From the NCBI RefSeq assembly GCF_001044255.1, contig NZ_JYNX01000035.1, positions 12,800 through 76,799 on the forward strand: DNA of 64,000 nucleotides, written 5' to 3'. The notes under the pieces were generated by a model. That model saw only the letters and a list, made by a program, of their open reading frames with translations, made no database searches and was not told where the DNA came from. This stretch comes from Mycolicibacterium chubuense (GTDB lineage Bacteria; Actinomycetota; Actinomycetes; Mycobacteriales; Mycobacteriaceae). This document shows positions 53,550 to 62,924 of this stretch, piece by piece. Position 1 is the stretch's first letter. Every line of letters begins with the position of its first letter. The translations under genes were made by a program, and so were the position numbers.

Positions 53550-53838
53550 CAGTCCCGTCGGATTCAGTATGGGGATTTGCTGAAAATGCGGTCAAGATGA
53601 CTTTTCGCCGTCAGACCCTCATTGCTTCCGATCTCAACGAAACCATGGCCAAGGGTCGCACGAATCTGTCCACTTACGGCTGATCGAACGCTTTCCACAC
53701 GCCAGCGTGATCTTGACTGGTCCGTCGATTCGACGCGCAACCGGCGAACGCATTCGGGAACGCGGCAGGTCGTTGCCCGTCACCGTGTCGTCGCCGACCG
53801 CGCCTACGACGCCATCCGAGTTTGCTGAACGACGTCGA
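53550..53838. other. Gap between the proline-rich gene and ltp2
   Basis: About 290 bases with no supported gene. A 68-codon plus-strand frame (53622-53828) has no family resemblance. The right part must hold the 3' end signals of ltp2, and the left part the promoter of the proline-rich gene. In M. tuberculosis a PPE gene (Rv3539) lies between the equivalents of hsd4B and ltp2; I see no PPE remnant here. Confidence 0.45.
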
Positions 53839-55005
53839 TCAGCCGAGGATGAGTCCCGATGTCGGCACGCCCGTGCCCGCGGTGACGAGCACGTGCTCGA
53901 CGTCGGGCACCGGGTTGACCGAGGTTCCGCGGAGTTGGCGTACCCCCTCGGCGATGCCGTTCATGCCGTGGATGTAGGCCTCGCCGAGCTGCCCGCCGTG
54001 GGTGTTGATGGGCAGTCTGCCGCCGATCTCGATCGCGCCGTCGGCCACGAAATCCTTGGCCTCACCCTGGCCGCAGAACCCGAGCTCTTCGAGCTGGATC
54101 AGCGTGAAGGGCGTGAAGTGGTCGTAGAGGATCGCGGTCTGGATGTCCGCGGGCGTCAGGCCCGACTGCTCCCAGAGCTGTCGGCCGACCAATCCCATCT
54201 CCGGCAGCCCCAGCTCGGGACGGTAGTAGCTCACCATCGAGTACTGGTCGGGGCTCGAGCCCTGCGAGGCGGCCTCGATGACCGCGGGCCGGTGCTTGAG
54301 ATCCTTCGCCCGCTCCGGCGTCGTCACGACGAGCGCAACGCCGCCATCGGTCTCCTGACAGCAGTCCAGCAGCCGCAACGGTTCGGCGATCCACCGCGAA
54401 TTCTGGTGGTCGTCGATGGTGATCGGCTTACCGTAGAAATAGGCCTTCGGATTGTTGGCCGCGTGCTTGCGGTCGGCCACCGACACCGCGCCGAAGTCGC
54501 GGCTCGTCGCCCCGGACAGATGCATGTAGCGCCGCGCGATCATCGCCACCTGCGCCGCGGGGGTCGACAGGCCGTGCGGATAGGAGAACGAATTGTCCAC
54601 CCCGGTGGAGTCGGCGTTCTCGACCAGCCGCATCTGCACCTGACCGAAGCGCATCCCCGAACGTTCGTTGAAAGCACGATAGGCGACAACGCATTCCGCC
54701 ACGCCCGTGGCGACGGCCAAGGCCGCCTGCTGAATCGTGGCGCAGGCCGCGCCGCCGCCGTGGTGGATCTTGGAGAAGAACTTCAGCTCACCGATGCCGG
54801 TGGCGCGGGCCACCGCGACCTCGGTGTTGGAGTCCATCGTGAAGGTCACCATGCCGTCGACGTCGGCGGGGGTCAGCCCGGCGTCGTCGAGCGCGTCGAG
54901 TACCGCCTCGGCGGCCAACCGCAACTCGCTGCGTCCGGAGTTCTTGGAGAAATCGGTGGCGCCGATCCCGACGATCGCCGCCTTGCCGGACAGACCGTCG
55001 CTCAC
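53839..55005 (-). CDS. ltp2: Steroid retro-aldolase Ltp2
   Basis: A 388-residue thiolase-like protein equivalent to Rv3540c. With the DUF35 domain of ChsH2 it cleaves 17-hydroxy-3-oxo-4-pregnene-20-carboxyl-CoA to androstenedione and propionyl-CoA, completing side-chain removal. Visible are AAIVGIGATDFSKNSGRSE, IHHGGGAACATIQQAALAV, CQETDGGVALVV, YDHFTPFTLIQLEELGFCG and THGGQLGEAYIHGMNGI. GTG 55005 overlaps the chsH1 stop. It is the last gene of the cyp125-chsE1-chsE2-chsH2-chsH1-ltp2 operon. Confidence 0.95.
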   Translation of the reverse strand: MSDGLSGKAAIVGIGATDFSKNSGRSELRLAAEAVLDALDDAGLTPADVDGMVTFTMDSNTEVAVARATGIGELKFFSKIHHGGGAACATIQQAALAVATGVAECVVAYRAFNERSGMRFGQVQMRLVENADSTGVDNSFSYPHGLSTPAAQVAMIARRYMHLSGATSRDFGAVSVADRKHAANNPKAYFYGKPITIDDHQNSRWIAEPLRLLDCCQETDGGVALVVTTPERAKDLKHRPAVIEAASQGSSPDQYSMVSYYRPELGLPEMGLVGRQLWEQSGLTPADIQTAILYDHFTPFTLIQLEELGFCGQGEAKDFVADGAIEIGGRLPINTHGGQLGEAYIHGMNGIAEGVRQLRGTSVNPVPDVEHVLVTAGTGVPTSGLILG

Positions 55006-55406
55006 GCGGCACCTCCTAAGACCAGCGTGGCGGTCGCGATGACATGGTCGCCGAGGCTGTTGCGGCCCACGATCTTCAGCGTGACGAGGTCGTCGACGAT
55101 GTCGGTCACCTCACCGCTGAACGTCACCGTGTCGTAGGCGTACCACGGCACACCGAGGCGCAGAGAGATCGTCTTGATCACCGCCGCGGGCCCCGCCCAG
55201 TCGGTGATGAACCGCTGCACCAGGCCGGTGTCGGTGAGGATGTTGACGAAGATGTCCTTGGAACCCTTGGCCTGCGCCTTGTCCCGGTCGTGGTGGACGT
55301 CCTGGTAGTCACGGGTGGCGATCGCGGTCGACACGATGAACGTGGGATCACCGTAGAGCGCGAGTTCGGGGAGCTTGGTGCCGACCTCGACGGCAGGGGC
55401 GCTCAT
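55002..55406 (-). CDS. chsH1: Steroid enoyl-CoA hydratase subunit ChsH1
   Basis: A 134-residue single hot-dog MaoC-like subunit, equivalent to Rv3541c. The core is ATRDYQDVHHDRDKAQAKG followed by DIFVNILTDTGLVQRFITDW, which corresponds to the hydratase-2 region. With ChsH2 it hydrates 3-oxo-4,17-pregnadiene-20-carboxyl-CoA. ATG 55406 is chosen because it overlaps the chsH2 stop (ATGA) and removes ten unlikely N-terminal residues. Confidence 0.93.
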   Translation of the reverse strand: MSAPAVEVGTKLPELALYGDPTFIVSTAIATRDYQDVHHDRDKAQAKGSKDIFVNILTDTGLVQRFITDWAGPAAVIKTISLRLGVPWYAYDTVTFSGEVTDIVDDLVTLKIVGRNSLGDHVIATATLVLGGAA

Positions 55407-56371
55407 GCGTCGGGCTCCCAGGCGTACAGCGTCCACGCGGGCCCGGAACTGCTGTCCGGGAAATCGATATACGTTGCGCGCACAGGCATTCCGATCTTCA
55501 CGGCGGCAGGATCGACGTCGCGGAGCTCACCGAGCATGCGCACCCCTTCTTCGAGTTCGACGAGCGCGATGACGAACGGCAGCGTCCGGCCCGGCACCTT
55601 CGGGGCGTGGTGCACCACGTAGCTGAACACGGTGCCCCTGCCTGACGCGACGAGATAATCTGACGGCGCCACTTCATCTTTGGGGTCGGCCCACAGGGCG
55701 GGCACCGGCGGGTGCTGCAGCGTGCCGTCGGGACGCTTCTGGATCCGCAGTTCGTGGGCGTTGACGCCGTCCCAGAAGAACTTGGTGTCCTTCGACGACG
55801 CCGGCCGCATCATCGACTCGACATCGAGGTCCTCGGGGACTTCCGAGGCGGGCACGTCCTGGTCCGCGGGGCGGAACTTCATGATGCGCCAGAGCATTTC
55901 GGCGACGGGTTCGTCGTCGACGGTCCATGTGATCGTCTGCGTGATGAAGAAGCCCTCGCCCAGCGCGGTGCGCTTGGGGCCGACGACGTCGGTCAACTCG
56001 GCGGTGACGCTGACCTGTTCACCCGGCCGCAGGTAGCGGTGATAGGTCTGCTCGCAGTTGGTGGCGACGACGCCGACATACCCTGCCTCGTCGAACAATT
56101 CGAGGATCTTGCCCAGTGGATCGTCGTCGGGGCGGACGCCGCCCAGCCCCATCATCGTCCACACCTGGATCATGGCCGGCGGTGCCACCACACCGGGGTG
56201 CCCGGCGGCCTTCGCGGCCTCCTCGTCGACGTAGATGGGGTTCTGATCGCCCATGGCGTCGAGCCAGTGGTCGACCATCGGCTGGTTCACCGGGTGCCGC
56301 GCTTGCCGCGGCGCGCTCTTGCCCTCGGCCTTGACGCGTTCCGCCGCGGCCCGGATGTCGTCGACGGTCAC
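55403..56371 (-). CDS. chsH2: Steroid enoyl-CoA hydratase / aldolase-partner subunit ChsH2
   Basis: A 322-residue two-domain protein equivalent to Rv3542c. The N-terminal MaoC-like hot-dog (about residues 20-175, WLDAMGDQNPIYVDEEAAKAAG, VVAPPAMIQVW) pairs with ChsH1. The C-terminal DUF35 part (about 190-322) has a helical arm FFWDGVNAHELRIQKRPDG and an OB-fold that binds Ltp2. The zinc-ribbon cysteines of some DUF35 proteins are absent here. It couples hydration to aldol cleavage. The start codon is GTG; the stop overlaps chsH1 and the start overlaps the chsE2 stop. Confidence 0.93.
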   Translation of the reverse strand: MTVDDIRAAAERVKAEGKSAPRQARHPVNQPMVDHWLDAMGDQNPIYVDEEAAKAAGHPGVVAPPAMIQVWTMMGLGGVRPDDDPLGKILELFDEAGYVGVVATNCEQTYHRYLRPGEQVSVTAELTDVVGPKRTALGEGFFITQTITWTVDDEPVAEMLWRIMKFRPADQDVPASEVPEDLDVESMMRPASSKDTKFFWDGVNAHELRIQKRPDGTLQHPPVPALWADPKDEVAPSDYLVASGRGTVFSYVVHHAPKVPGRTLPFVIALVELEEGVRMLGELRDVDPAAVKIGMPVRATYIDFPDSSSGPAWTLYAWEPDA

Positions 56372-57531
56372 CTGGGGACCCTCGGAACCTTCAGCCCCGA
56401 CGCCGCGATCATCTCGCGCATCACCTCGTTGACACCCCCGCCGAACGTGATGACGAGGTTGCGCTTGGTCATCTTGTCCAGCCAGTCGAGCAGCTCGCCG
56501 GTCTGCGGATCCGCCGGGTTGCCGTACGTGCCGACGATCTCCTCGGCGAGCCGGCCGACCTCCTGGATGCGTTCGGTCGAGAAGACCTTGGTGGCCGCGG
56601 CATCGGCGACGGCAATGGTCTCCCCCGACGCGGCCACCTGCCAGTTCAACAGCTCGTTGACCCGCCAGATCGCCTTGATCTGCCCCAGCAGCCGCTTCAC
56701 GTCGGGCTGCTCGATCGGCGTGACGCCGTCAGAGCCGGGCTTGGACGCCCACGCGTGCACCTGGTCGTAGATGCCGGCGACGCGCCCGGCCGGGCCGAGG
56801 CCCACCCGCTCGTGGTTGAGCTGGGTGGTGATCAGCTTCCAGCCGCCGTTCTCCTCGCCGACGAGCATGTCGGCCGGCACCCGCACGTCGTTGTAGTACG
56901 ACGCGTTGGTGTGGTGCGCCCCGTCGGACAGGATGATCGGCGTCCAGGAGAAGCCCGGATCCTTGGTGTCGACGATCAGGATCGAGATGCCCTTGTGCTT
57001 GGCGGCTTCGGGATCGGTGCGGCACGCCAGCCAGATGTAGTCGGCGTCATGCGCGCCGGTCGTCCACATCTTCTGCCCGTTGACGATGTATTCGTCGCCG
57101 TGGCGGACAGCTGTCGTTCGCAGCGAGGCCAGGTCGGTACCCGCGTCGGGTTCGGAGTAACCGATCGCGAAATGAATGTCGCCCGAGAGGATTCCGGGGA
57201 GAAACTTCTTCTTCTGCTCCTCGGTGCCGTACACCTGCAGCGTGGGGCCGACGGTCTGCAGCGTCACCAGCGGCAGCGGGACGTCGGCACGGTTGGCCTC
57301 GTTGACGAAGATCTGCTGTTCGATCGGGCCGAAACCGAGGCCGCCGTACTCCTTCGGCCAGCCCATGCCGAGCTTGCCGTCCGAACCCATCCGCTTGATC
57401 ACCGCGCGGTAGGCCTCGTTGTGCCGGTTCGACTCCATCGCCTCGGCCTCTTCGGGCGTGATGAGCGTCGAGAAGTACTGTCGCAGTTCGGCTTGCAGAG
57501 CCCGCTGCTCGGGGGTCAGTTCGATGTACAT
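56368..57531 (-). CDS. chsE2: Steroid acyl-CoA dehydrogenase subunit ChsE2 (FadE29)
   Basis: A 387-residue acyl-CoA dehydrogenase subunit equivalent to Rv3543c. Visible are GMGWPKEYGGLGFGPIEQQIF, the FAD/substrate strand FAIGYSEPDAGTDLASLRT, NGQKMWTTGAHDADYIWLACRTD and VITFGGGVNEVMREMIA. It forms an alpha2-beta2 heterotetramer with ChsE1 and desaturates 3-oxo-4-pregnene-20-carboxyl-CoA. Only one subunit of each pair carries the complete catalytic and FAD-binding set. ATG 57531 abuts the chsE1 stop with no gap. Confidence 0.94.
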   Translation of the reverse strand: MYIELTPEQRALQAELRQYFSTLITPEEAEAMESNRHNEAYRAVIKRMGSDGKLGMGWPKEYGGLGFGPIEQQIFVNEANRADVPLPLVTLQTVGPTLQVYGTEEQKKKFLPGILSGDIHFAIGYSEPDAGTDLASLRTTAVRHGDEYIVNGQKMWTTGAHDADYIWLACRTDPEAAKHKGISILIVDTKDPGFSWTPIILSDGAHHTNASYYNDVRVPADMLVGEENGGWKLITTQLNHERVGLGPAGRVAGIYDQVHAWASKPGSDGVTPIEQPDVKRLLGQIKAIWRVNELLNWQVAASGETIAVADAAATKVFSTERIQEVGRLAEEIVGTYGNPADPQTGELLDWLDKMTKRNLVITFGGGVNEVMREMIAASGLKVPRVPR

Positions 57532-58545
57532 TTACGCTCCCACCAGATCGAGACGGTGTGTCGGACCGCCCAGCACCCGGGTCAGATCCTTGATCGACGA
57601 GAAGTAGCGGTTCATCGGGTAGGTGATGTCCATACCCATACCGCCGTGCAGGTGGTGGCACAGCCGCATCGCCGGTGGCGCCTGCGAGGTGAGCCAGTAT
57701 CCCAGGAGCGCCAGTTCGCCTTCGACATCCGAGCCGGCGTCACGACCTTTCGCGAGCGACCACACCGCCGACGTGGCCACCAGCGAGACGGTCCGGGAGG
57801 CGATGTAGACCTCGGACAGTTGCGCCGCGACGGTCTGGAACGTCGACAGCGGCCGGCCGAACTGCTCCCGGGTCGCGACGTAGTCAGCGGTCAACCGGAG
57901 CGCTCCGGCGACCAGGCCGGCGGCAAAGGCACCGAAGGCGGCCAGCGCCAGCTGATTCACGCGGAGGGGGGTGGCCCCGGCGAGCACATCACCGTCGTCG
58001 ACGGCGACGTCGGCGAACGTGACCACGAACTCGTCGGCGCCGGTCGACGTCGGCGTCTTCGTCGCCGAGATCCCGTCGGCGTCGCCGCGCACCACGACCA
58101 CGCCGTTGTCGGTGGTGACGACCAGCCACTCCGCCTGACCGGCGTAGCCGACGGCGAGCTTGGTGCCGTTGAGCCGGCCGGCCGCGAAGGTGGTCGCCGG
58201 CCGGTCGGGCTGTGAGACGCCGGGCTCGTTGAGCGCCAGGCTGAGCACCGCCCCCTTGGCCAGACCCGCGAGGTAGCGGTCCTGCTGGGGTTCGGAGGCC
58301 AGCTCGCCCAGCACCGCCGCCGCAGCGAGGGTGACCGGCGCCGGGCTGATCGTCCCGTGCCTGCCGATCTCGGTCAGCGCGGTCGCGACCTCGGCGAGGC
58401 CGAGCCCGTCACCGCCCAGCCGTTCCGGGGCGGCCAGCGCCGGTACACCGCCGGAAACCAAAGCCTCCCAGCTGTTGTCGCGTTCCAGCACGGACGTCAC
58501 CACATCGGCGACCGCCTGCTGACCCTCGTCTGGACTGAAGTCCAC
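57532..58545 (-). CDS. chsE1: Steroid acyl-CoA dehydrogenase subunit ChsE1 (FadE28)
   Basis: A 337-residue acyl-CoA dehydrogenase subunit equivalent to Rv3544c. It is shorter than ordinary acyl-CoA dehydrogenases. Visible are APERLGGDGLGLAEVATAL, YVATREQFGRPLSTFQTVAAQL and the C-terminal HHLHGGMGMDITYPMNRYF. It pairs with ChsE2. The start codon is GTG with AGGAGG about 7 bases upstream. It follows cyp125 by 26 bases. Confidence 0.94.
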   Translation of the reverse strand: MDFSPDEGQQAVADVVTSVLERDNSWEALVSGGVPALAAPERLGGDGLGLAEVATALTEIGRHGTISPAPVTLAAAAVLGELASEPQQDRYLAGLAKGAVLSLALNEPGVSQPDRPATTFAAGRLNGTKLAVGYAGQAEWLVVTTDNGVVVVRGDADGISATKTPTSTGADEFVVTFADVAVDDGDVLAGATPLRVNQLALAAFGAFAAGLVAGALRLTADYVATREQFGRPLSTFQTVAAQLSEVYIASRTVSLVATSAVWSLAKGRDAGSDVEGELALLGYWLTSQAPPAMRLCHHLHGGMGMDITYPMNRYFSSIKDLTRVLGGPTHRLDLVGA

Positions 58546-58571
58546 CCGACACCTCCTCGAGTCTCGATGTG

Positions 58572-59834
58572 TCAGTGGCTGACCGGGCAGCCCTTGCCGG
58601 TGTAGTCCACCTGCCAGTGTTTGATGCCGTTGAGCCAGCCCGACTTTAACCGCTCCGGATCACCGATCGGCTTGAGTTCCGGCATGTTGTCGGCGACGGC
58701 GTTGAAGATCAGGTTGATCGTCATCTTCGCCAGGTTCGCCCCGATGCAATAGTGCGCTCCGGTGCCGCCGAAACCGACGTGCGGGTTCGGGCTACGCGTG
58801 ATGTCGAACCGGTCCGGGTTCTCGAAGACCTCTTCGTCGAAGTTGGCCGAGCGGTAGGACATCACGACGCGCTCGCCCTTCTTGATGGTCACCCCGCCGA
58901 GTTCGGTGTCCTCCAGCGCGGTGCGCTGGAAGGCCGACACCGGCGTGGCCCAGCGGACGATCTCGTCGGCGGCGGTCTCCGGCCGTTCCTTCTTGTAGAG
59001 CTCCCACTGCTCGGGGTTCTGCGAGAACGCGATCATGCCGTGGGTGATCGAATTGCGGGTGGTCTCGTTGCCGGCCACCGCCAGCATCACCACGAAGAAG
59101 CCGAACTCGTCGTCGGAGAGCTTCTCGCCCTCGATGTCGGCTTCGATGAGCTTGGTGACGATGTCCTCGGTCGGGTTGTTCTTGCGCTCCTCGGCCATCT
59201 TCATCGCGTAGGTGATGAGCTCGAAGGACGACATCGCCGGGTCGACGTCGGCGTACTCGGGGTCCTCACCGGCGGTCATCTCGTTCGACCACCGGAACAG
59301 CTTGTCGCGATCCTCCTGCGGGACTCCGAGGAGACCGGCGATGGCCTGCAGCGGCAGCTCACACGACACCTGCTCGACGAAGTCGCCCGAGCCCTCGGCG
59401 GCGGCGGTGCGGGCGATCTGCTGCGCGCGGTCGCGCAACTCTGCCTCGAGCCGTCCCACGGCGCGCGGCGTGAACCCGCGGGAGATGATCTTGCGCAGCC
59501 GGGTGTGCTGGGGCGCATCCATGTTCAGCAGCACGGCCTTCTGCAGGTCGATCGCGTCGCGGGTCATACCCTGCGGCCACGTCGGGATCGCGCCGTCGGG
59601 CGAGCTGCCGAACAGGTCGTTGCGCTTGGACACCTCCTTGACGTCGGCGTGCTTGGTCACCAGCCAGTAACCCTTGTCGCCGAAGCCTCCCGTGCCGCCC
59701 GGCACGTCCACCCAGTGGACGGGCTCGGAATGCCGGAGTTCCGCCAACTCTTCTACGGGCAGACGCTCGAGATTCAGGCTCGCGTCGAGGAAGTCGAAGT
59801 CGGGGCTGATCGGGCAAGAGTTCGGGCTAGGCAT
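58572..59834 (-). CDS. cyp125: Steroid C26/C27 monooxygenase CYP125
   Basis: A 420-residue cytochrome P450 equivalent to Rv3545c. The I-helix is MLAVAGNETTRNS, the ExxR region DEIVRWATP, and the haem loop GFGGTGAHYCIGANLA with the extra residues typical of CYP125. It oxidises the terminal side-chain methyl of cholesterol/cholestenone, starting side-chain breakdown. ATG 59834 follows AGGAG by 9 bases. A KstR operator lies 18 bases upstream, and a second one sits before the divergent fadA5. It heads the six-gene operon through ltp2. Confidence 0.95.
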   Translation of the reverse strand: MPSPNSCPISPDFDFLDASLNLERLPVEELAELRHSEPVHWVDVPGGTGGFGDKGYWLVTKHADVKEVSKRNDLFGSSPDGAIPTWPQGMTRDAIDLQKAVLLNMDAPQHTRLRKIISRGFTPRAVGRLEAELRDRAQQIARTAAAEGSGDFVEQVSCELPLQAIAGLLGVPQEDRDKLFRWSNEMTAGEDPEYADVDPAMSSFELITYAMKMAEERKNNPTEDIVTKLIEADIEGEKLSDDEFGFFVVMLAVAGNETTRNSITHGMIAFSQNPEQWELYKKERPETAADEIVRWATPVSAFQRTALEDTELGGVTIKKGERVVMSYRSANFDEEVFENPDRFDITRSPNPHVGFGGTGAHYCIGANLAKMTINLIFNAVADNMPELKPIGDPERLKSGWLNGIKHWQVDYTGKGCPVSH

Positions 59835-59852
59835 AGGGAAGCACTCCTCAAT

Positions 59853-59866
59853 TGCAACGTGTTCTA
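59853..59866. promoter_or_regulatory. KstR operator, cyp125
   Basis: TGCAACGTGTTCTA matches TNNAACNNGTTNNA at all defined positions and is 18 bases upstream of the cyp125 ATG. Confidence 0.88.
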
Positions 59867-59931
59867 GTGCCAGTAAAACATGCCTCCACCGCAGATAAAA
59901 GGCACGGCGGCATCGCCGCTTGTCAGAGTAA

Positions 59932-59945
59932 TGAAACGTGTTCTA
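59932..59945. promoter_or_regulatory. KstR operator, fadA5
   Basis: TGAAACGTGTTCTA matches the KstR consensus. It ends 10 bases before the fadA5 ATG (59956), which has no ribosome-binding site, suggesting a leaderless start. Confidence 0.88.
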
Positions 59946-59946
59946 G

Positions 59947-61119
<1,173 letters not shown>

Positions 61120-61129
61120 GGGATTGCCC

Positions 61130-61513
61130 GTGATTCCGGACGCGGACCGCATCGCCGCGGCGCAGGCCTACATCAGCGCGCTGGCGAGCCACGACGCCGA
61201 CGGTGTCCCGTTCGCGCCGGGGTGCACCCGTGTCGAGGTCGGCGTCAAGACGGGCTTTTCGGGAAACCACCTGCGGCGCAGCCTGAACGGCGGCCTGCAG
61301 TACCGGGTGATCGACGCGGTCAACACCCCGGAGTTCACCGTCGACGGCGACACGGTCCGGGCTCGCTTCGACCTGGTGACCAAGCCGCGACTGGCCGGCC
61401 GCCGGGTGGGCGCTCACATCGACGAGACGTTCCTGATCCCCGCCGACGACCCCTCCGGCCGGGCCCAGATCCACCACATCAACGCTTCCATTCGCCCGTT
61501 CCTGACGCGATAA
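61130..61513 (+). CDS. Small SnoaL/NTF2-like protein of unknown function
   Basis: A 127-residue protein between fadA5 and the Ddn-family gene. The pattern is an N-terminal helix pair (DADRIAAAQAYISALASHDADGV), a strand with FAPGCTRVEVG, then beta strands (EFTVDGDTVRARFDLVTKP, AHIDETFLIP, AQIHHINASIRPF). This fits the NTF2/SnoaL fold, the same fold as ketosteroid isomerases and as the modules in the giant regulator, although sequence similarity is faint. GTG 61130 follows AAGGGA with 6-base spacing; TTG 61124 is less likely. Co-expression with fadA5 (10-base gap) suggests a sterol-related role. Confidence 0.68.
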   Translation: MIPDADRIAAAQAYISALASHDADGVPFAPGCTRVEVGVKTGFSGNHLRRSLNGGLQYRVIDAVNTPEFTVDGDTVRARFDLVTKPRLAGRRVGAHIDETFLIPADDPSGRAQIHHINASIRPFLTR

Positions 61514-61523
61514 GGTGCACGCC

Positions 61524-62003
61524 GTGGCCGAACCCTCCCGTCCGCTGTCGGACAAGCAGATCAAGAGTCTGAACTCCAAGCCCGTCGCCATCGCCATCAA
61601 GTGGATGTCGCGCGGGCAGACCTGGCTGTTCAAGAAGACCAACGGCCGGTTCGGCGACAAGTTCCTGCGCGGGTCTGAGGTCGGCATCCTGACCACGAAG
61701 GGCCGCAAGACGGGCGAACCCCGTGAGGTGCCACTTCTGTTCCTGCAGGAGGACCAGCGGATCGTGCTCGTCGCTTCCCAGGGCGGCCGCGACACCCACC
61801 CCATGTGGTACCTGAACATCAAGACACACGCGACCGTGTCTTTCCAGACCAAGCGCGAGACGCTGTCCCTCATCGCGCGCGAGGCCGATGACGCTGAGCG
61901 CGAGCACTACTGGCCCAAGCTCGACGCGATGTACCCCGACTACGCCAACTACCGGTCCTACACCACGCGCAAGATCCCGATCATCATCTGCGACCCAGCC
62001 TGA
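61524..62003 (+). CDS. Deazaflavin (F420)-dependent nitroreductase, Ddn family
   Basis: A 159-residue split beta-barrel protein equivalent in place to ddn (Rv3547). The family core is visible: EVGILTTKGRKTGEPREVPLLFL, IVLVASQGGRDTHPMWYLNIK, then YRSYTTRKIPIIICDP. Ddn uses F420H2 and activates nitroimidazole prodrugs; its natural role is probably quinone or sterol reduction. Many mycobacteria have several paralogues, so identity with Ddn itself is not certain. GTG 61524 is preferred because AAGGTG lies 6 bases upstream; GTG 61515 is the alternative. Confidence 0.83.
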   Translation: MAEPSRPLSDKQIKSLNSKPVAIAIKWMSRGQTWLFKKTNGRFGDKFLRGSEVGILTTKGRKTGEPREVPLLFLQEDQRIVLVASQGGRDTHPMWYLNIKTHATVSFQTKRETLSLIAREADDAEREHYWPKLDAMYPDYANYRSYTTRKIPIIICDPA

Positions 62004-62004
62004 A

Positions 62005-62910
62005 TCACGCCCCGTAGACGGGCACCGCGGGGCGCGCCTTGGACAGCAGGTCGGCGACGACGGGGCCGAGTTCGGCCGGATCCCACTTCGCGCCCTTGTC
62101 GATCTCCGGTCCGTGCGCCCATCCCTCGGCGACGCGGATCTTGCCGCCCTCGACCTCGAACATCTTGCCGGTGACGTCCCTCGATTCGACGCTGCCCAGC
62201 CACACCACCAGCGGCGAGATGTTCTCCGGCGCCATCGCGTCGAAATCCTGGTCCTGCGTGGACATCATGTCCGCGAAGACGGTCTCGGTCATCCGGGTGC
62301 GCGCCGACGGCGCGATCGCGTTGACCGACACCCCGTAGCGGCCCATCTCAGCGGCGGCGACGAGCGTCAGCGCCGCGATGCCCGCCTTGGCGGCGCTGTA
62401 GTTGGCCTGCCCGACGCTGCCCTGCAGTCCCGCACCGGAACTGGTGTTGATGATGCGGGCGTCCACCTGTTCGCCGGCCTTGGACTTGGCCCGCCAGTAC
62501 GCGGCCGCGTGCTTCATCGTCGCGAAGTGCCCCTTGAGGTGCACCGCCGTGACCGCGTCGAACTCCTCTTCACTGGTGTTCGCGAACATCCGGTCCCGCA
62601 CGATGCCGGCGTTGTTGACCAGGACATCGAGCCCGCCGAAAGCGTCGACGGCCGTCTGGATGAGGCCCTCGGCCTGCGCCCAGTCCGCGACGTTGGCGCC
62701 ACTGGTGACGGCTTCGCCTCCGGCGGAGACGATCTCGTCGACGACGCTCTGCGCGGCGCTGCCGCCGCCGGCCGGCGATCCATCCAGGCCCACACCGATG
62801 TCGTTGACCACCACCCGCGCACCTTCGGCGGCGAAGGCCAGGGCGTGCGCCCGGCCGATTCCGCCGCCCGCACCCGTCACGATGACCACACGGCCGTCGA
62901 GCAATCCCAT
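62005..62910 (-). CDS. Short-chain dehydrogenase (Rv3548c-like)
   Basis: A 301-residue SDR. The cofactor motif is VTGAGGGIGRAHALAFA, and VVNDIGVGLDG follows strand 2, favouring NAD. NNAG, TSSGAGLQGS and YSAAK form the active site. The insertion near residues 45-55 and the longer C-terminus are typical of the multifunctional-enzyme-2-like 3-hydroxyacyl-CoA dehydrogenase group. It follows the second SDR with a 14-base gap and the two form an operon that faces the KstR2-type operator, so a role in ring C/D (HIP) degradation is likely. Confidence 0.88.
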   Translation of the reverse strand: MGLLDGRVVIVTGAGGGIGRAHALAFAAEGARVVVNDIGVGLDGSPAGGGSAAQSVVDEIVSAGGEAVTSGANVADWAQAEGLIQTAVDAFGGLDVLVNNAGIVRDRMFANTSEEEFDAVTAVHLKGHFATMKHAAAYWRAKSKAGEQVDARIINTSSGAGLQGSVGQANYSAAKAGIAALTLVAAAEMGRYGVSVNAIAPSARTRMTETVFADMMSTQDQDFDAMAPENISPLVVWLGSVESRDVTGKMFEVEGGKIRVAEGWAHGPEIDKGAKWDPAELGPVVADLLSKARPAVPVYGA

Positions 62911-62924
62911 GTGTGTTGTCTCCT

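Noticed and set aside
53622-53828. 68-codon plus-strand frame with DRAYDAIR reminiscent of transposases
   Set aside because: The resemblance is a few residues only; no other transposase motif, inverted repeats or target duplication is visible.
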